A stretch of 31,085 nt of DNA, taken from positions 35,664-66,748 of the forward strand of contig DOYU01000016.1 of assembly GCA_003518365.1 (NCBI GenBank). The letters run 5' to 3'. Shown piece after piece: positions 1-8,382 of the stretch. The stretch's first letter is position 1; the number at the start of each line of letters is the position of its first letter. Under the pieces are notes generated by a model. It saw only the letters and a program-made list of their open reading frames with translations. It made no database searches and was not told the DNA's origin. The stretch comes from Candidatus Magasanikiibacteriota bacterium (GTDB lineage Bacteria; Patescibacteriota; Patescibacteriia; Magasanikbacterales; UBA922). A program made the position numbers and the translations under genes.

Positions 1-150
1 GACTATACCGATACCCTAGTTATCAATCTTTCAGGTGACCATAGTGCAGAAGTAGCTGCCCTTGCTGCAGCACTTGGTGCTTCTGTTGGTACATTGCCAG
101 AAGGAGAAGTGGCACCTGATGCAGATATCCTTATTATTTCCGCAAAATAA
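1..150 (+). CDS. LCP-family (LytR-CpsA-Psr) protein, C-terminal fragment
   Basis: The first 49 codons read in frame 1 and end at TAA 148-150; the start lies upstream of the window. The residues visible (for example TLVINLSGD, then ALGASVGTLPEGE and ADILIISAK at the end) match the pattern of the LytR_C domain, a small alpha/beta domain that follows the catalytic LCP domain in many cell-wall polymer ligases. LCP enzymes transfer polyprenyl-linked glycopolymers to peptidoglycan or proteins at the outer face of the membrane. The catalytic domain is not in view, so the function is inferred from the tail only. The next gene starts 3 bases downstream, so the two are probably co-transcribed, and both would act outside the membrane. 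Confidence 0.6.
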   Translation, partial: DYTDTLVINLSGDHSAEVAALAAALGASVGTLPEGEVAPDADILIISAK

Positions 151-153
151 TAT

Positions 154-1611
154 ATGAAGAGACACCAGCTTTTTGTTTTTGCAGTGCTGTGTGTCTTTTT
201 AGTATCAGTACATGTCGTGCGTGCTGCAACAGGGACTATTTTGTCTGGCCATTCCTTTGCCTGGAGCGAAAATATTGGATGGGTCAATTTTTCTGATGCA
301 ACTATAACCGACAGCGCAGTCACTGGCTACGCGTGGTCACAAAACAATGGCTGGATCAATCTCGCGCCAACACAAAGTGGCGTTGTGAATAATGGTACAG
401 GTACATTGTCTGGCTATGGGTGGGGAGAACGTGTTGGCTGGATCAATTTTTCAGGCGTAACTATTGATACAAATGGCAATTTTTCTGGCACGGCGAGTGG
501 CAGTCTCATTGGCACACTCACATTTGATTGTACTTACTGTGATGTACAGACAGATTGGCGAGTCACCACAGAAGAAACAGAACCTGAGCCACCACAAACA
601 ACCGGCGGTGGGGGAGCCGGTATTGCGCCGTCACAAGTACCACCACCATTTATTGAGGTGTATGATGAGGATTTGGTACTTCTTCCAGGACAATCGGGTA
701 TTGCGACAAAAAGTACATCACTTGGGCCTATCACGCTCAGTGTTCCTGTCGGCGCAGTTACAGAGAGGACAACATTTCATATTGGCGAAGAGATCACCAC
801 TTCCGATACCGTGTTACCCGAAGGATTCTTTCCTGTAAACGGAGCCGTGTATACGATTGATGCCAAGACAGACAATCAAGAACCTGCCCACACGTTTTTA
901 AAACCACTTCGTATTATGTTTCCCTTGGCGCCTGATGTGCAGGACCTGACGCATCTGAGTGTGTATTGGCAAGATGATGTGTCACAATCGTGGCAACGCG
1001 TGCCCGGAGTTGCGTTTGCGCAGTATGGTGCAGCGCTTGAAGTGTCTCATCTCACGACATTTGTTGTATTGCGCGGCGAAGATCCGGCACCGATTGAAGA
1101 GCCTTTGATACCTGTGACAGACATACCGCCTCCTGAGTATATTCCTGTATGGACTACTGATACAGACACACAGGCAGATCTTACAGAGGAGAATTCTATT
1201 GATATTACCTTTGATGCGCCTCAATTCGAAGAATCAGGTACAGTCGATGTGACGTTTGTGTTTCCCGTGACATCCACAACTAATGTCATTGTGACCTATG
1301 AGATCGTCAATCAGCAGGGCGATGTGATGTATACCCAACAAGAAGAGTTGACTGTGAATAAAGATCAGTCATACAGCAAATCTTTTTCTGATCTTGGACT
1401 TCCTGTGGGTGAGTATACACTGAATGTAACAACCCAATATGGTGATACGACAAGTACGGTGTATGGGTCTTCACAAATGTTTTACATTGTAGAAAACAAA
1501 CAAACAAACAATGTTTCTTCCTATGGACCTTGGGGATGGATTATTTCTATTTTGATCGGAATTATTGTCGTATGGGTGATCAAGAGAATGGAAGGAAAGA
1601 GTGACGTATAA
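154..1611 (+). CDS. Secreted, membrane-anchored surface protein with GWxNF repeats
   Basis: A 485-residue protein with a signal peptide (residues 1-25, MKRHQ then a hydrophobic run ending VVRA). Residues 30-115 contain three copies of a roughly 30-residue unit built around W-x(5-6)-GW(V/I)N(F/L): AWSENIGWVNF, AWSQNNGWINL and GWGERVGWINF, followed by a Cys pair (FDCTYCD). A Pro/Gly-rich linker comes next, then a beta-rich region at about 165-310 that resembles a ZU5-like fold, a second Pro-rich linker, an Ig-like region at about 345-450, and a C-terminal transmembrane helix (about 456-476) followed by basic residues. The protein is therefore probably exported and anchored by its C-terminus. 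The GWxNF unit is common in CPR surface proteins; its ligand is unknown to me. A hairpin terminator follows. Confidence 0.75.
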   Translation: MKRHQLFVFAVLCVFLVSVHVVRAATGTILSGHSFAWSENIGWVNFSDATITDSAVTGYAWSQNNGWINLAPTQSGVVNNGTGTLSGYGWGERVGWINFSGVTIDTNGNFSGTASGSLIGTLTFDCTYCDVQTDWRVTTEETEPEPPQTTGGGGAGIAPSQVPPPFIEVYDEDLVLLPGQSGIATKSTSLGPITLSVPVGAVTERTTFHIGEEITTSDTVLPEGFFPVNGAVYTIDAKTDNQEPAHTFLKPLRIMFPLAPDVQDLTHLSVYWQDDVSQSWQRVPGVAFAQYGAALEVSHLTTFVVLRGEDPAPIEEPLIPVTDIPPPEYIPVWTTDTDTQADLTEENSIDITFDAPQFEESGTVDVTFVFPVTSTTNVIVTYEIVNQQGDVMYTQQEELTVNKDQSYSKSFSDLGLPVGEYTLNVTTQYGDTTSTVYGSSQMFYIVENKQTNNVSSYGPWGWIISILIGIIVVWVIKRMEGKSDV

Positions 1612-1628
1612 GAGTGTACATAGACACT

Positions 1629-1656
1629 AAAAAAAGACTTGTGAGAGTCTTTTTTT
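1629..1656. terminator. Bidirectional intrinsic terminator between convergent genes
   Basis: An A-run followed by GACT, a short loop, AGTC and a T-run form a perfect stem (about 1630-1639 with 1646-1655). It lies between the surface-protein gene and the end of dnaX, and its A/T symmetry lets it serve both strands. Confidence 0.7.
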
Positions 1657-1676
1657 GCGCTAGGATGAATTTATTA

Positions 1677-3332
1677 TTATACCACTTGCCCACCAAAGGC
1701 TGCTGTCAGGTCGGTGAGTTCATTATTTGCGGCGTTTTGCTCTGAATCAGATCCGCCTTGGGTGGATTTTTCTACCTCGACATCTATCGCGATAGCACTG
1801 CCAAGCAATTGCCCAAAGGCGATTTCAAGTTTTCGTTTTGTTTCTGGATTCATCAGTTTGTCTCTGTGAAATGTATATTCCACACTCATCGCAATCGTGT
1901 TTCCAACGATTTCCTTGAGGGTCGCCATTTTCAAAATAAAGACCATGGTAGGGGAGTCTGCCTCGATCATTTTTATCCAGGCATTCCAGTGTGTTTTCAC
2001 TGCTTTTTCGTCAATTGGCTGAACTTCGCCAACGGACGACGGAGGACGGACTACTGTTTCTTCAGTTGTTGTCGGTTTGCGGTCTTCCGTCGTCTCTTCT
2101 GTCTGTATCGAATCCATCTCAGCCATCTCTGTCTCGGGGGAAGTAGTATGCTCTGTTTTTTGGACAGGCTTTGGTTCAGCTTGAAGTGGCTTTGCCGGAA
2201 CTTCAGCAACCTTAGAAACCTTACCAACATTAGAAACCTCAGGAACCTTATCCCCACACCATTCCACGACGACCATTTCCATCGGCATCTCAGGGATAGG
2301 GCTTGTTGGGATTTGTTGCTTGCGTGTCATGATAAGGTCTGCGAGTGTGACGAGTTCGCCATGAGAAATGTGTGCTGTGAGTGAGGTGAGTTCATGTTTG
2401 GCACTGTCACTAAGGTCAATACCTGTGCCGGAAAAATCGTTTGTTGCTTTTACAATCATGAGAATACGGAGCAGCTCGAGTGTGTCATGCGCAAATTGTT
2501 CCATGCGGACGCCGTCAGCACTTGCCCCTTGAATCGCTGCGAGACCTTGTTGCATGTTTTTTTCTACAAGCGTTGCAAGAAACGCGAGCGTCGTACTGAC
2601 ATCACTTGTTGGGAGAAGCATGGTGACATTATCTTTGGTGATATGCGTTTCTCCTGTTGCCAAAATTTGTTCGAGCAGGCTCATGGCATCGCGCACACAG
2701 CCATCGCTTTTATTGATAACTCTTGCAAGGACATCGTCATCTACCTTTACTTTTTCTTGTTTGAGAATACTCTCGAGATGCGCTTTCATCGGTTCAAATG
2801 GTACGCGCTTGAATCGGAAGACTTGGCATCGGGAAATAATCGTTTCAGGGATTTTGTGGAGCTCTGTGGTCGCAAGGATGAACATCACATGAGCAGGTGG
2901 CTCTTCTAGCGTCTTCAGGAGGGCATTAAATGCACTGTTTGAGAGCATGTGGACTTCATCTATGATAAAGACCTTCTTTTTGAGTGACGTGGGCTGAAAA
3001 CGGGCATTTTCAATGATATGCTCACGGACATTGTCTACGCCGGTATTACTTGCAGCATCGATTTCTATCACATCAATCGAACGAGATCCATCTATCTCTT
3101 TTGCCGCAGCACTACTGTTGTCAAATTCCGCGGTGCCATCTTTGAGTGGTAAATTGACTGCCTTGGCAAGGATTCTTGCTGTCGTCGTTTTCCCTACACC
3201 GCGTGGTCCTGCAAACAGATAAGCATGCCCAACTTTTTCATGGATAACCTGGCTTTTTATCGTATCAATAATATGTGCCTGGTAGGCGACATCGTCGAAG
3301 GTGGTGGGGCGATAGGTGTGGTAGAGAGCCAT
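1677..3332 (-). CDS. dnaX: DNA polymerase III subunit gamma/tau
   Basis: Clamp-loader AAA+ ATPase of 551 residues, starting at the conserved MALYHTYRPTTF. The longer open frame upstream has no homology-like sequence, and a promoter sits inside it. Motifs: Walker A GPRGVGKTT (42-50), Walker B VFIIDEVH (121-128), sensor 1 ATTE (154-157) and the SRC arginine-finger motif (167-169). A low-complexity linker rich in Glu, Thr and Pro (about 370-450) leads to a tau-like C-terminal domain. The zinc module usually found between Walker A and the DVIEIDAAS motif is present in length but has no cysteines (residues 60-85). No obvious slippery frameshift site is seen, so a separate gamma form is not predicted. 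It terminates toward the surface-protein gene. Confidence 0.95.
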   Translation of the reverse strand: MALYHTYRPTTFDDVAYQAHIIDTIKSQVIHEKVGHAYLFAGPRGVGKTTTARILAKAVNLPLKDGTAEFDNSSAAAKEIDGSRSIDVIEIDAASNTGVDNVREHIIENARFQPTSLKKKVFIIDEVHMLSNSAFNALLKTLEEPPAHVMFILATTELHKIPETIISRCQVFRFKRVPFEPMKAHLESILKQEKVKVDDDVLARVINKSDGCVRDAMSLLEQILATGETHITKDNVTMLLPTSDVSTTLAFLATLVEKNMQQGLAAIQGASADGVRMEQFAHDTLELLRILMIVKATNDFSGTGIDLSDSAKHELTSLTAHISHGELVTLADLIMTRKQQIPTSPIPEMPMEMVVVEWCGDKVPEVSNVGKVSKVAEVPAKPLQAEPKPVQKTEHTTSPETEMAEMDSIQTEETTEDRKPTTTEETVVRPPSSVGEVQPIDEKAVKTHWNAWIKMIEADSPTMVFILKMATLKEIVGNTIAMSVEYTFHRDKLMNPETKRKLEIAFGQLLGSAIAIDVEVEKSTQGGSDSEQNAANNELTDLTAAFGGQVV

Positions 3333-3378
3333 AACAATGCAGAATGTTGAATATAGAATGTAGGATGTTAGCTTGCAT

Positions 3379-3407
3379 AGTATAGCGTGCTTACCCTGGA
3401 GTAACAA
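3379..3407 (-). promoter_or_regulatory. Probable dnaX promoter
   Basis: On the minus strand TTGTTA (3402-3407) is followed by a 17-base spacer and TATACT (3379-3384). The start codon is about 47 bases downstream of the -10. Fit to consensus is good, but no experiment supports it. The -35 lies inside a hairpin repeat arm. Confidence 0.5.
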
Positions 3408-3468
3408 GTAGCAAGTAAGCAAGGAGTACGTCTTGATATGATACTTGCAAACCTGCTACTTGTTTACT
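3400..3468. repeat. Imperfect inverted repeat, copy 1 of a dispersed hairpin family
   Basis: The left arm at about 3400-3423 (words such as AACAAGTAGCAAGTAAGC) pairs with 3443-3468 (CTTGC, GCTACTTGTTTACTT). A second copy of the same sequence family lies at 14333-14401. Both sit in intergenic DNA beside promoters. Confidence 0.65.
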
Positions 3469-3496
3469 TGAGTACTTTGTGCTATAGTGTGGATAA
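3460..3496 (+). promoter_or_regulatory. Promoter of the SWIB gene overlapping a perfect DnaA box
   Basis: TTGTTT (3460-3465), a 17-base spacer and TATAGT (3483-3488) with an upstream TGn form a plausible promoter. The next bases include TGTGGATAA (3488-3496), the exact complement of the DnaA box TTATCCACA. The leader to the SWIB start is about 80 bases long. Confidence 0.5.
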
Positions 3497-3577
3497 GTTA
3501 TTAGGGAAAAATGCCTTCACCTGGTACCATAATAGCGTTCATTCACAAAGGTACTATTATTTCTTAACGCATACACT

Positions 3578-3850
3578 ATGCCAAGAAAAGCAAATCCAGC
3601 GCTCATGAAGCCGCTGACACTTTCTCCGGAACTCACTGCAGTCATCGGAGCAGGCCCACTCGCACGAGGACAAGTCATGAAGAAACTCTGGGAATACATC
3701 AAAGGAAAAGATCTCCAGAATCCAAGTAACAAACGAAATATCATTGCAGACGAACTCCTTCTTCCACTCTTTGGTGGAAAGAAAGAAGTGACTATGTTTG
3801 AAATGACAAAGCTCGTTTCTGCTCACCTCACTGATCCAGATAAAGCGTAA
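3578..3850 (+). CDS. SWIB/MDM2-domain protein
   Basis: A 90-residue protein made of one SWIB domain: the basic N-terminus MPRKANPALMKP, then LSPELTAVIGAGPLARGQVMKKLWEYIK, then KRNIIADELLLPLFGGKKEVTMFEMTKLVSAHL. SWIB domains are typical of eukaryotic chromatin remodellers. Stand-alone bacterial versions are known in Chlamydiae and some other bacteria, where a link to DNA topology or binding is suspected. The basic tail fits nucleic-acid contact, but the partner is unknown. The gene has its own promoter and terminator and so is probably monocistronic. No clear Shine-Dalgarno site precedes the ATG. Confidence 0.85.
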   Translation: MPRKANPALMKPLTLSPELTAVIGAGPLARGQVMKKLWEYIKGKDLQNPSNKRNIIADELLLPLFGGKKEVTMFEMTKLVSAHLTDPDKA

Positions 3851-3895
3851 TTGCAAGTTCTAGGTTCAGAGGTACAAGTTTTTAGGAATATATAA

Positions 3896-3924
3896 AAAAA
3901 TCCTCGGTGTTGCCGGGGATTTTT
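3896..3924 (+). terminator. Intrinsic terminator after the SWIB gene
   Basis: AAAAATCCTCGG (3896-3907) pairs with CCGGGGATTTTT (3913-3924) with one wobble pair and a 5-base loop, ending in T-rich sequence. Confidence 0.8.
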
Positions 3925-4016
3925 GTTTTCTAAAAGTGAAGCAACCCTTGACGCGTCGAGTACGTTCGACGGGGTTGCATACGGGGCCGATGTGCTCGGC
4001 GCCTGGCGAGTTTTCC

Positions 4017-4396
4017 TCATGGAGCCATAAGTTGTTCGATCATCTGCTCAATGGGTGCTATCAGTTCAGCAGGAGCCGACCATCCATTCTGAGCATCTGT
4101 CTGGCCATCCGACGTCTTTGCCTGTGCAGGATAGTGGAAGTTGCATGCACATTCCACCCGTGTGCCAGACGCATTGCACAGCAGCGTGTGCCAGACGCAT
4201 TGCACAGCAGTACACCTCGATTGCTGACTTCAAGATGCCTGCAAGCGAGAGGTTTGATGTAGATTTGTCTGCCAGGCTTCCTGCCTGACATTTCAATAGA
4301 AACCTCTGCTGGATGGCGGAGGATGGATCTACCGGTGATGTCTCTCCCGTAGCAGCAGATCTCGACTTTATGCTCTATGTGGTGACTCGTGCTCAT
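4017..4396 (-). pseudogene. Small orphan gene frameshifted by a 26-bp tandem duplication
   Basis: The frame opens at ATG 4394-4396 behind a strong Shine-Dalgarno GGAGGG (4401-4406), encoding MSTSHHIEHKVEICCYGRD and onward. After about 70 residues it enters a perfect tandem duplication (4159-4184 and 4185-4210). Because 26 is not a multiple of three, the frame then shifts and ends at about 4061. Deleting one repeat copy restores one frame to TGA 4017-4019, giving about 117 residues ending in APIEQMIEQLMAP. I do not recognise the family. Its base composition is richer in G+C than its neighbours. It is either freshly broken or switched by repeat slippage. A terminator-like hairpin upstream separates it from the preceding minus-strand gene. 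Confidence 0.65.
4159..4210. repeat. Perfect 26-bp tandem duplication
   Basis: Two identical adjacent 26-base units, each beginning CGTGTGCCAGACGCATTG. They lie inside the small minus-strand gene and shift its reading frame. Confidence 0.95.
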
Positions 4397-4470
4397 AGCT
4401 CCCTCCGTGCTGCGAAGCGATAAAAATATACTAACCGGCTTTGAGTGAATTTGTCACTCCTCATGAAATA

Positions 4471-4506
4471 AACAAAAAACACCACTTGAAAGCGGTGTTT
4501 TTTGTT
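4471..4506. terminator. Strong bidirectional intrinsic terminator
   Basis: AACAAAAAACACC (from 4471) pairs with GGTGTTTTTTGTT (to 4506) around a short loop; 14 of 15 arm bases match. It lies downstream of the 4612-5412 gene on the minus strand and upstream of the broken small gene. Confidence 0.8.
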
Positions 4507-4611
4507 CTCAATCGTTTCTACGAAGTAAAAATGACTTATTTTAGGCATTTTTTATAGATAATCTTCTAGTCTTATTTGCCGATAGGCAAATATAATCTTT
4601 AGTCTTCATTT

Positions 4612-5412
4612 TTAGTTTAAAAACGAATCCACAGCACCCCAGCTCGCTTGTCCTTCCTCTGGCACCAGGATGATAGCTTGGCAGCCTTGGCGGGCTTTGT
4701 AGAAGGTCACCGTGGCTGTCAGGATTTTGTAGGGGATTCTGTCTGCTACCACTACCCAGTTTCCCTGTGGATCTTGCATCAGCTCTCCCATGAGACTTCT
4801 TCGCGCGACTGGGCCTACTTGCTTGTAATATTGTTTTCCTTCTGCGGTGATCGTTAGTTTGAGAAGATCTCCTTCTACCATTTTTGATTTGCTGGCATAA
4901 TTTTGCGGCACATCGTACTGATTGCCGTCTTCTCCTATCATACGCTGCCCATTGAAGACACCTTCTACCATGCTATAGCTGCCATATGTTGGCGCAAGTG
5001 TCCGTTCTTTATATTGTTCTTGTTGTGGCTCTGAAAATTTTTGCTGAGGAACGTACTCGGTTCTTTCTTGTCTGTATGGCTCTGGAGTTCTTTCAGGAAC
5101 ATACTGTCTCTCTGGTACATACGCAGCTGGTGTGCTGATGCTTTGTTGCTGGTCATGCACTGGCGCTGCGGATGGCGCGACATTGAGTTCTGTATCAAGC
5201 GCTGACACGATGATGTCTATTTGCATCCGCATGTCGAGAAGTGCTTGCTTGATTTGTGAGAGCTCTATGTGTGTTGTTTGTTCTTCTGTGTCGTGCTGTG
5301 TTTTCCTCGCTGCCATGATTGATTCTTGACTGTCGTGTTCAATGCGCGTGAGTGTTTCTGAAAGAGAAAACGTTTCCGCGCGGTTCGTCAAAATATTTGA
5401 AAGTGGTGTCAT
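4612..5412 (-). CDS. CPR-type conserved protein of unknown function
   Basis: 266 residues when started at MTPLSNILTNRAETFSL, the first Met that gives a coherent N-terminus; the open frame extends 16 codons further but those look non-coding. Residues about 15-75 form a helical, possibly coiled-coil segment, followed by a disordered Pro/Gln/Glu-rich linker with repeated YVPERT-like words (about 95-145). The C-terminal domain of about 115 residues (from MVEGVFNGQRMIGEDGNQYDVPQNYASKSKMVEGDLLKLTI) looks like a compact beta-rich domain that I associate with CPR hypothetical proteins. It ends in a strand and helix (AIILVPEEGQASWGAVDSFLN). No catalytic motif or signal peptide is visible. Function not assigned. 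Confidence 0.7.
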   Translation of the reverse strand: MTPLSNILTNRAETFSLSETLTRIEHDSQESIMAARKTQHDTEEQTTHIELSQIKQALLDMRMQIDIIVSALDTELNVAPSAAPVHDQQQSISTPAAYVPERQYVPERTPEPYRQERTEYVPQQKFSEPQQEQYKERTLAPTYGSYSMVEGVFNGQRMIGEDGNQYDVPQNYASKSKMVEGDLLKLTITAEGKQYYKQVGPVARRSLMGELMQDPQGNWVVVADRIPYKILTATVTFYKARQGCQAIILVPEEGQASWGAVDSFLN

Positions 5413-5723
5413 ATCACGACAGGCGAATGAAGAGTAACGTAACTTGATATAGTGTAACAAGAATGAAACTCTCTGTCATGCGTTGATGTGATTGGAAGGG
5501 GGAAGGATGGTGGAAGTTCGGTGGATAGATGTTTCTTTTTTCTGTTTGACATGTTCATGTCAGTATGCACGCAACCTATCCACCTGTCCTCCTTCCCTTA
5601 TCTGGGAAGAAGGGACGTGCTGAAAAGTTTTGTTATTAAAAAGCCTCTTCCCCTTTTTAAGGGAAGGGGTTGGGGATGGGTTGCGTCTTTAGGAAGCTTA
5701 TTCTGTCTACTCTGCTTACTTGC
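5413..5723. other. Intergenic region with C/G-rich hairpin repeats
   Basis: No gene is supported here. Two hairpins with CTTCCC/GGGAAG stems lie at 5592-5609 and 5647-5666. The second is flanked by AAGCCTC and GGGGTTGGGGATGGG, a G-rich word family also seen (as its complement) upstream of ligA. The region near 5440-5460 contains TTACACTATAT on the minus strand, a possible -10 for the 4612-5412 gene. Confidence 0.5.
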
Positions 5724-8354
5724 TTACAACGAAGGTTCTATCATATCTGTCTTTGCCATGCCTTCGCCAACGCCGAGTTTTGTGCGTTCGAGGATTTCTG
5801 CTTCGACAATGCCTCTGTCACGTCCAAATTTAAGACGTGCGAGTTGTTTTATAGCATCGGCAAGTTGCTTATTTCCCTTTGCAGGAGGATAGGCACTCAT
5901 GCTAAATGGTTTGCTTGCTTTGCCGTCGATAAGCATTTTTGTATAGAAGCTATATTCAGGAGGATTCAATAAATCATACGACCCAAAGACTGGTGCAAAT
6001 TCTTTTGCCAATACTTCTGCATCGTCTGGCCCAATACGTCCGACCATGAATGTGCCGGCATTCCCGAGTACCGCATCTCGTACATCAGATTTTCCTTTGT
6101 CGTCAATCAATTGCCCCATGTACTGATGGGCGAGGATAAGGTCCAGACGATATTTTCTTGCTTCAGACAGAATCGTTGAAATAGAATCAGTAATAAAGTT
6201 TTGAAACTCGTCGATATAGAGATAGAAGTCGTGGCGTTCTTCTTCTGGCATATCTGCTCGTCCCATGGCTGCCATTTGCAATTTTGCTACTACAATCAAG
6301 CCAAGAAGTTTGGCATTGACTTCTCCTGTTTTTCCTTTTGCTAGATTCACAAAAAGAATTTTTTTGTTGTCCATGATGTCGCGAAAATCAAATCCTGAGT
6401 GTTGTTGTCCCATGATATTTCGCATCATTTCATTTTCTACAAAACGACCGACTTTTGAAATGAGGTATCCAAGCATTTCTGACTTGTGAAAGTCACTAGT
6501 TTTTGCCATTTCCTTTTCCCAAAACGCGCGTACGACCGGATCTTTCAAATTTTTTGTATATGTTTTGACATAGTCGTCGTCGGTAAACATACGGGGAATA
6601 TCGATGATCGTGCCGGGATTGCGAATGTCGGCCATGAGCGTGAGCATCACGTTTCTCATTTGGTGCTCAAACATTGGCCCGATCATTTCCGGTGGAAAGA
6701 GTTTGTAAAAGATACTGATCATTTCTTGTACCACAAAATCTTTTTCATCTTCTGTTTTTGCTTCCAGCATGTTGAGCCCGATTGGTCGGTCCATGTCTGA
6801 GGGATTGAAAATAACCACGTCATCGGCGCGATGTTTTGGCACATGCTCGAGCAGATCTTCTACCAAGTCACCGTGCGGATCGACAATACAGACGCCATGT
6901 CCGGCTTCGATATCTTGCTTTGCAAGATTTGCAATGGTTACTGATTTTCCAGAACCGGATTTTCCAATAATATACAGGTGGCGACGTCTATCAGCTTCAT
7001 TGAGAAATACTTCTGTTCTTGATCCTCGGTAGCTGATGTAGCCGAGGTGAAGACCTGATGTGGGAATATTATGTGGTGGCGGTGATTTTCTGCCAGACAG
7101 CCATTTTATTTTTGGTGCTTCTGTCGAGTGGAGTGGCAGATGCCACAGGGATGCCATTTCTTCTGTGGTGAGCAAAGCCGCTCGCTGCGCATGAAATGAT
7201 CGATAGATAAAATCTTGAATCAAGCGAGTTTGTTTTCGGGGCACGACGGCTTTAAAACTATTTCCATAGCGATACAAATTGTACTGGCTAAATGCGCCAA
7301 TCAAGTTGTCTAGATTCATCTGTGCTGTTGCTTCATTCTCAGCACTCGAAAGTAGGCGAATGGTAACATCCATGCCACCTTTGCTCAGTTTTTCTTCGAT
7401 GCCTTTGAGCATGTCTTCTTCCATGCCAGAAAGTTTGTAGTCATCATTTTTGTCGTATTTGTTTTTATCCTCTGTGCCTGTGGCAGATTTGAACATGTCT
7501 CCTGTGACATTTCCCACGCCTTCAAGGACTTTCATCGCAACTGACCGATTGGCAATAGACTCAAAGCGTTTGCCTTTTTTAACTTCACGGACTACTTCAA
7601 TGCCTTTGCGTCGCCATTTTTTGTGCGCACTACGGACGACAAATTGGATCGCGAGGGCGCTATTGTCTGCCTCGGCTTTTGCGAGTGCATTCAATATTCC
7701 ACCAAGTGGGTCTGATTCCATTGTTTTGTAACTTTTGAATGGAAAAAATCCTTTTTGTGTTGGAACAAGATATGCCCCAAGAATAGTGCTTGTTTCTGTA
7801 AAAATATTGTAGTCTGTCATGATGTCGATCTCTGCATAGGGATATTGTCCATGAATTTGTTGTTCAATAAAGGGCTGCATTTTTTTTGGGATGTCTATGT
7901 AGAAGTAGATGAGATTGTCACGTGTCACCATTTCAAAAGAAAAATGGTCATCACGCCCGTGGAGCCATTTTTTTAGTCCTCGTTGTGCTCTGAGTCCTGC
8001 AATCGCAGCAAAAAATGTTTCCGTAATACCGATTTCTTCTTTCACTTGTTCCAGACGATCTTCCCCGCCAACTTGACCCCCTTGTCCTTCAGATTTTCGT
8101 TCTTTTGGAACAAGAATTTGGAGGACCACGCGGTTGAAGGCTTTTTCTTCACGACTTTTTACCTGGAGCAGTGCGCGTGTGAAAAAGAGCAGTGCCACGA
8201 TGACACCGATTGACACCAAGCCGACCACAACAAGTAAGAATGCCTGTTCAGAAGAAAAAAAAGATTGTGTAGGCAATGGCGCAAATTCGTTCGTGGCAAA
8301 AAGTTGAAGCATAGGCAGGGAGTTGATTGGTTGATCAAATTGAAATCCAAACAC
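5724..8354 (-). CDS. TraG/VirD4-like membrane DNA-transfer ATPase
   Basis: 876 residues. One N-terminal transmembrane helix (about 38-60) is followed by a long region of unknown fold (70-440), then a RecA-like ATPase domain with Walker A GKSGSGKS (464-471), a VDPHGDLVEDLL motif (about 491), Walker B YLYIDEFQ (711-718), and the downstream ARKYRLDLILAHQY and NAGTFMVGRIGPDDA motifs of TraG/VirD4 and HerA-type ATPases. These enzymes pump DNA or couple substrates to a secretion channel. No relaxase or other type IV secretion gene is in the window, so a role in conjugation is not shown; DNA segregation or a CPR-specific DNA uptake/export machine is equally possible. It follows the 8383-8943 gene by 28 bases, as in an operon. 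Confidence 0.8.
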   Translation of the reverse strand: MFGFQFDQPINSLPMLQLFATNEFAPLPTQSFFSSEQAFLLVVVGLVSIGVIVALLFFTRALLQVKSREEKAFNRVVLQILVPKERKSEGQGGQVGGEDRLEQVKEEIGITETFFAAIAGLRAQRGLKKWLHGRDDHFSFEMVTRDNLIYFYIDIPKKMQPFIEQQIHGQYPYAEIDIMTDYNIFTETSTILGAYLVPTQKGFFPFKSYKTMESDPLGGILNALAKAEADNSALAIQFVVRSAHKKWRRKGIEVVREVKKGKRFESIANRSVAMKVLEGVGNVTGDMFKSATGTEDKNKYDKNDDYKLSGMEEDMLKGIEEKLSKGGMDVTIRLLSSAENEATAQMNLDNLIGAFSQYNLYRYGNSFKAVVPRKQTRLIQDFIYRSFHAQRAALLTTEEMASLWHLPLHSTEAPKIKWLSGRKSPPPHNIPTSGLHLGYISYRGSRTEVFLNEADRRRHLYIIGKSGSGKSVTIANLAKQDIEAGHGVCIVDPHGDLVEDLLEHVPKHRADDVVIFNPSDMDRPIGLNMLEAKTEDEKDFVVQEMISIFYKLFPPEMIGPMFEHQMRNVMLTLMADIRNPGTIIDIPRMFTDDDYVKTYTKNLKDPVVRAFWEKEMAKTSDFHKSEMLGYLISKVGRFVENEMMRNIMGQQHSGFDFRDIMDNKKILFVNLAKGKTGEVNAKLLGLIVVAKLQMAAMGRADMPEEERHDFYLYIDEFQNFITDSISTILSEARKYRLDLILAHQYMGQLIDDKGKSDVRDAVLGNAGTFMVGRIGPDDAEVLAKEFAPVFGSYDLLNPPEYSFYTKMLIDGKASKPFSMSAYPPAKGNKQLADAIKQLARLKFGRDRGIVEAEILERTKLGVGEGMAKTDMIEPSL

Positions 8355-8382
8355 CAGTAAATAAATAATCCAATCCTCAAAA

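Noticed and set aside
1758..2384. Long plus-strand open frame opposite dnaX
   Set aside because: It mirrors a well-supported gene, and its composition (runs of Phe, Cys and Arg) is that of an antisense shadow.
3333..3422. 30-codon N-terminal extension of dnaX
   Set aside because: The sequence is repeat DNA with a promoter inside it, and MALYHTYRPTTF is the normal start of DnaX.
5488..5892. Plus-strand open frame of 134 codons
   Set aside because: It lies over hairpin repeats and the antisense of the ATPase 3' end, with no ribosome-binding site and no protein-like pattern.
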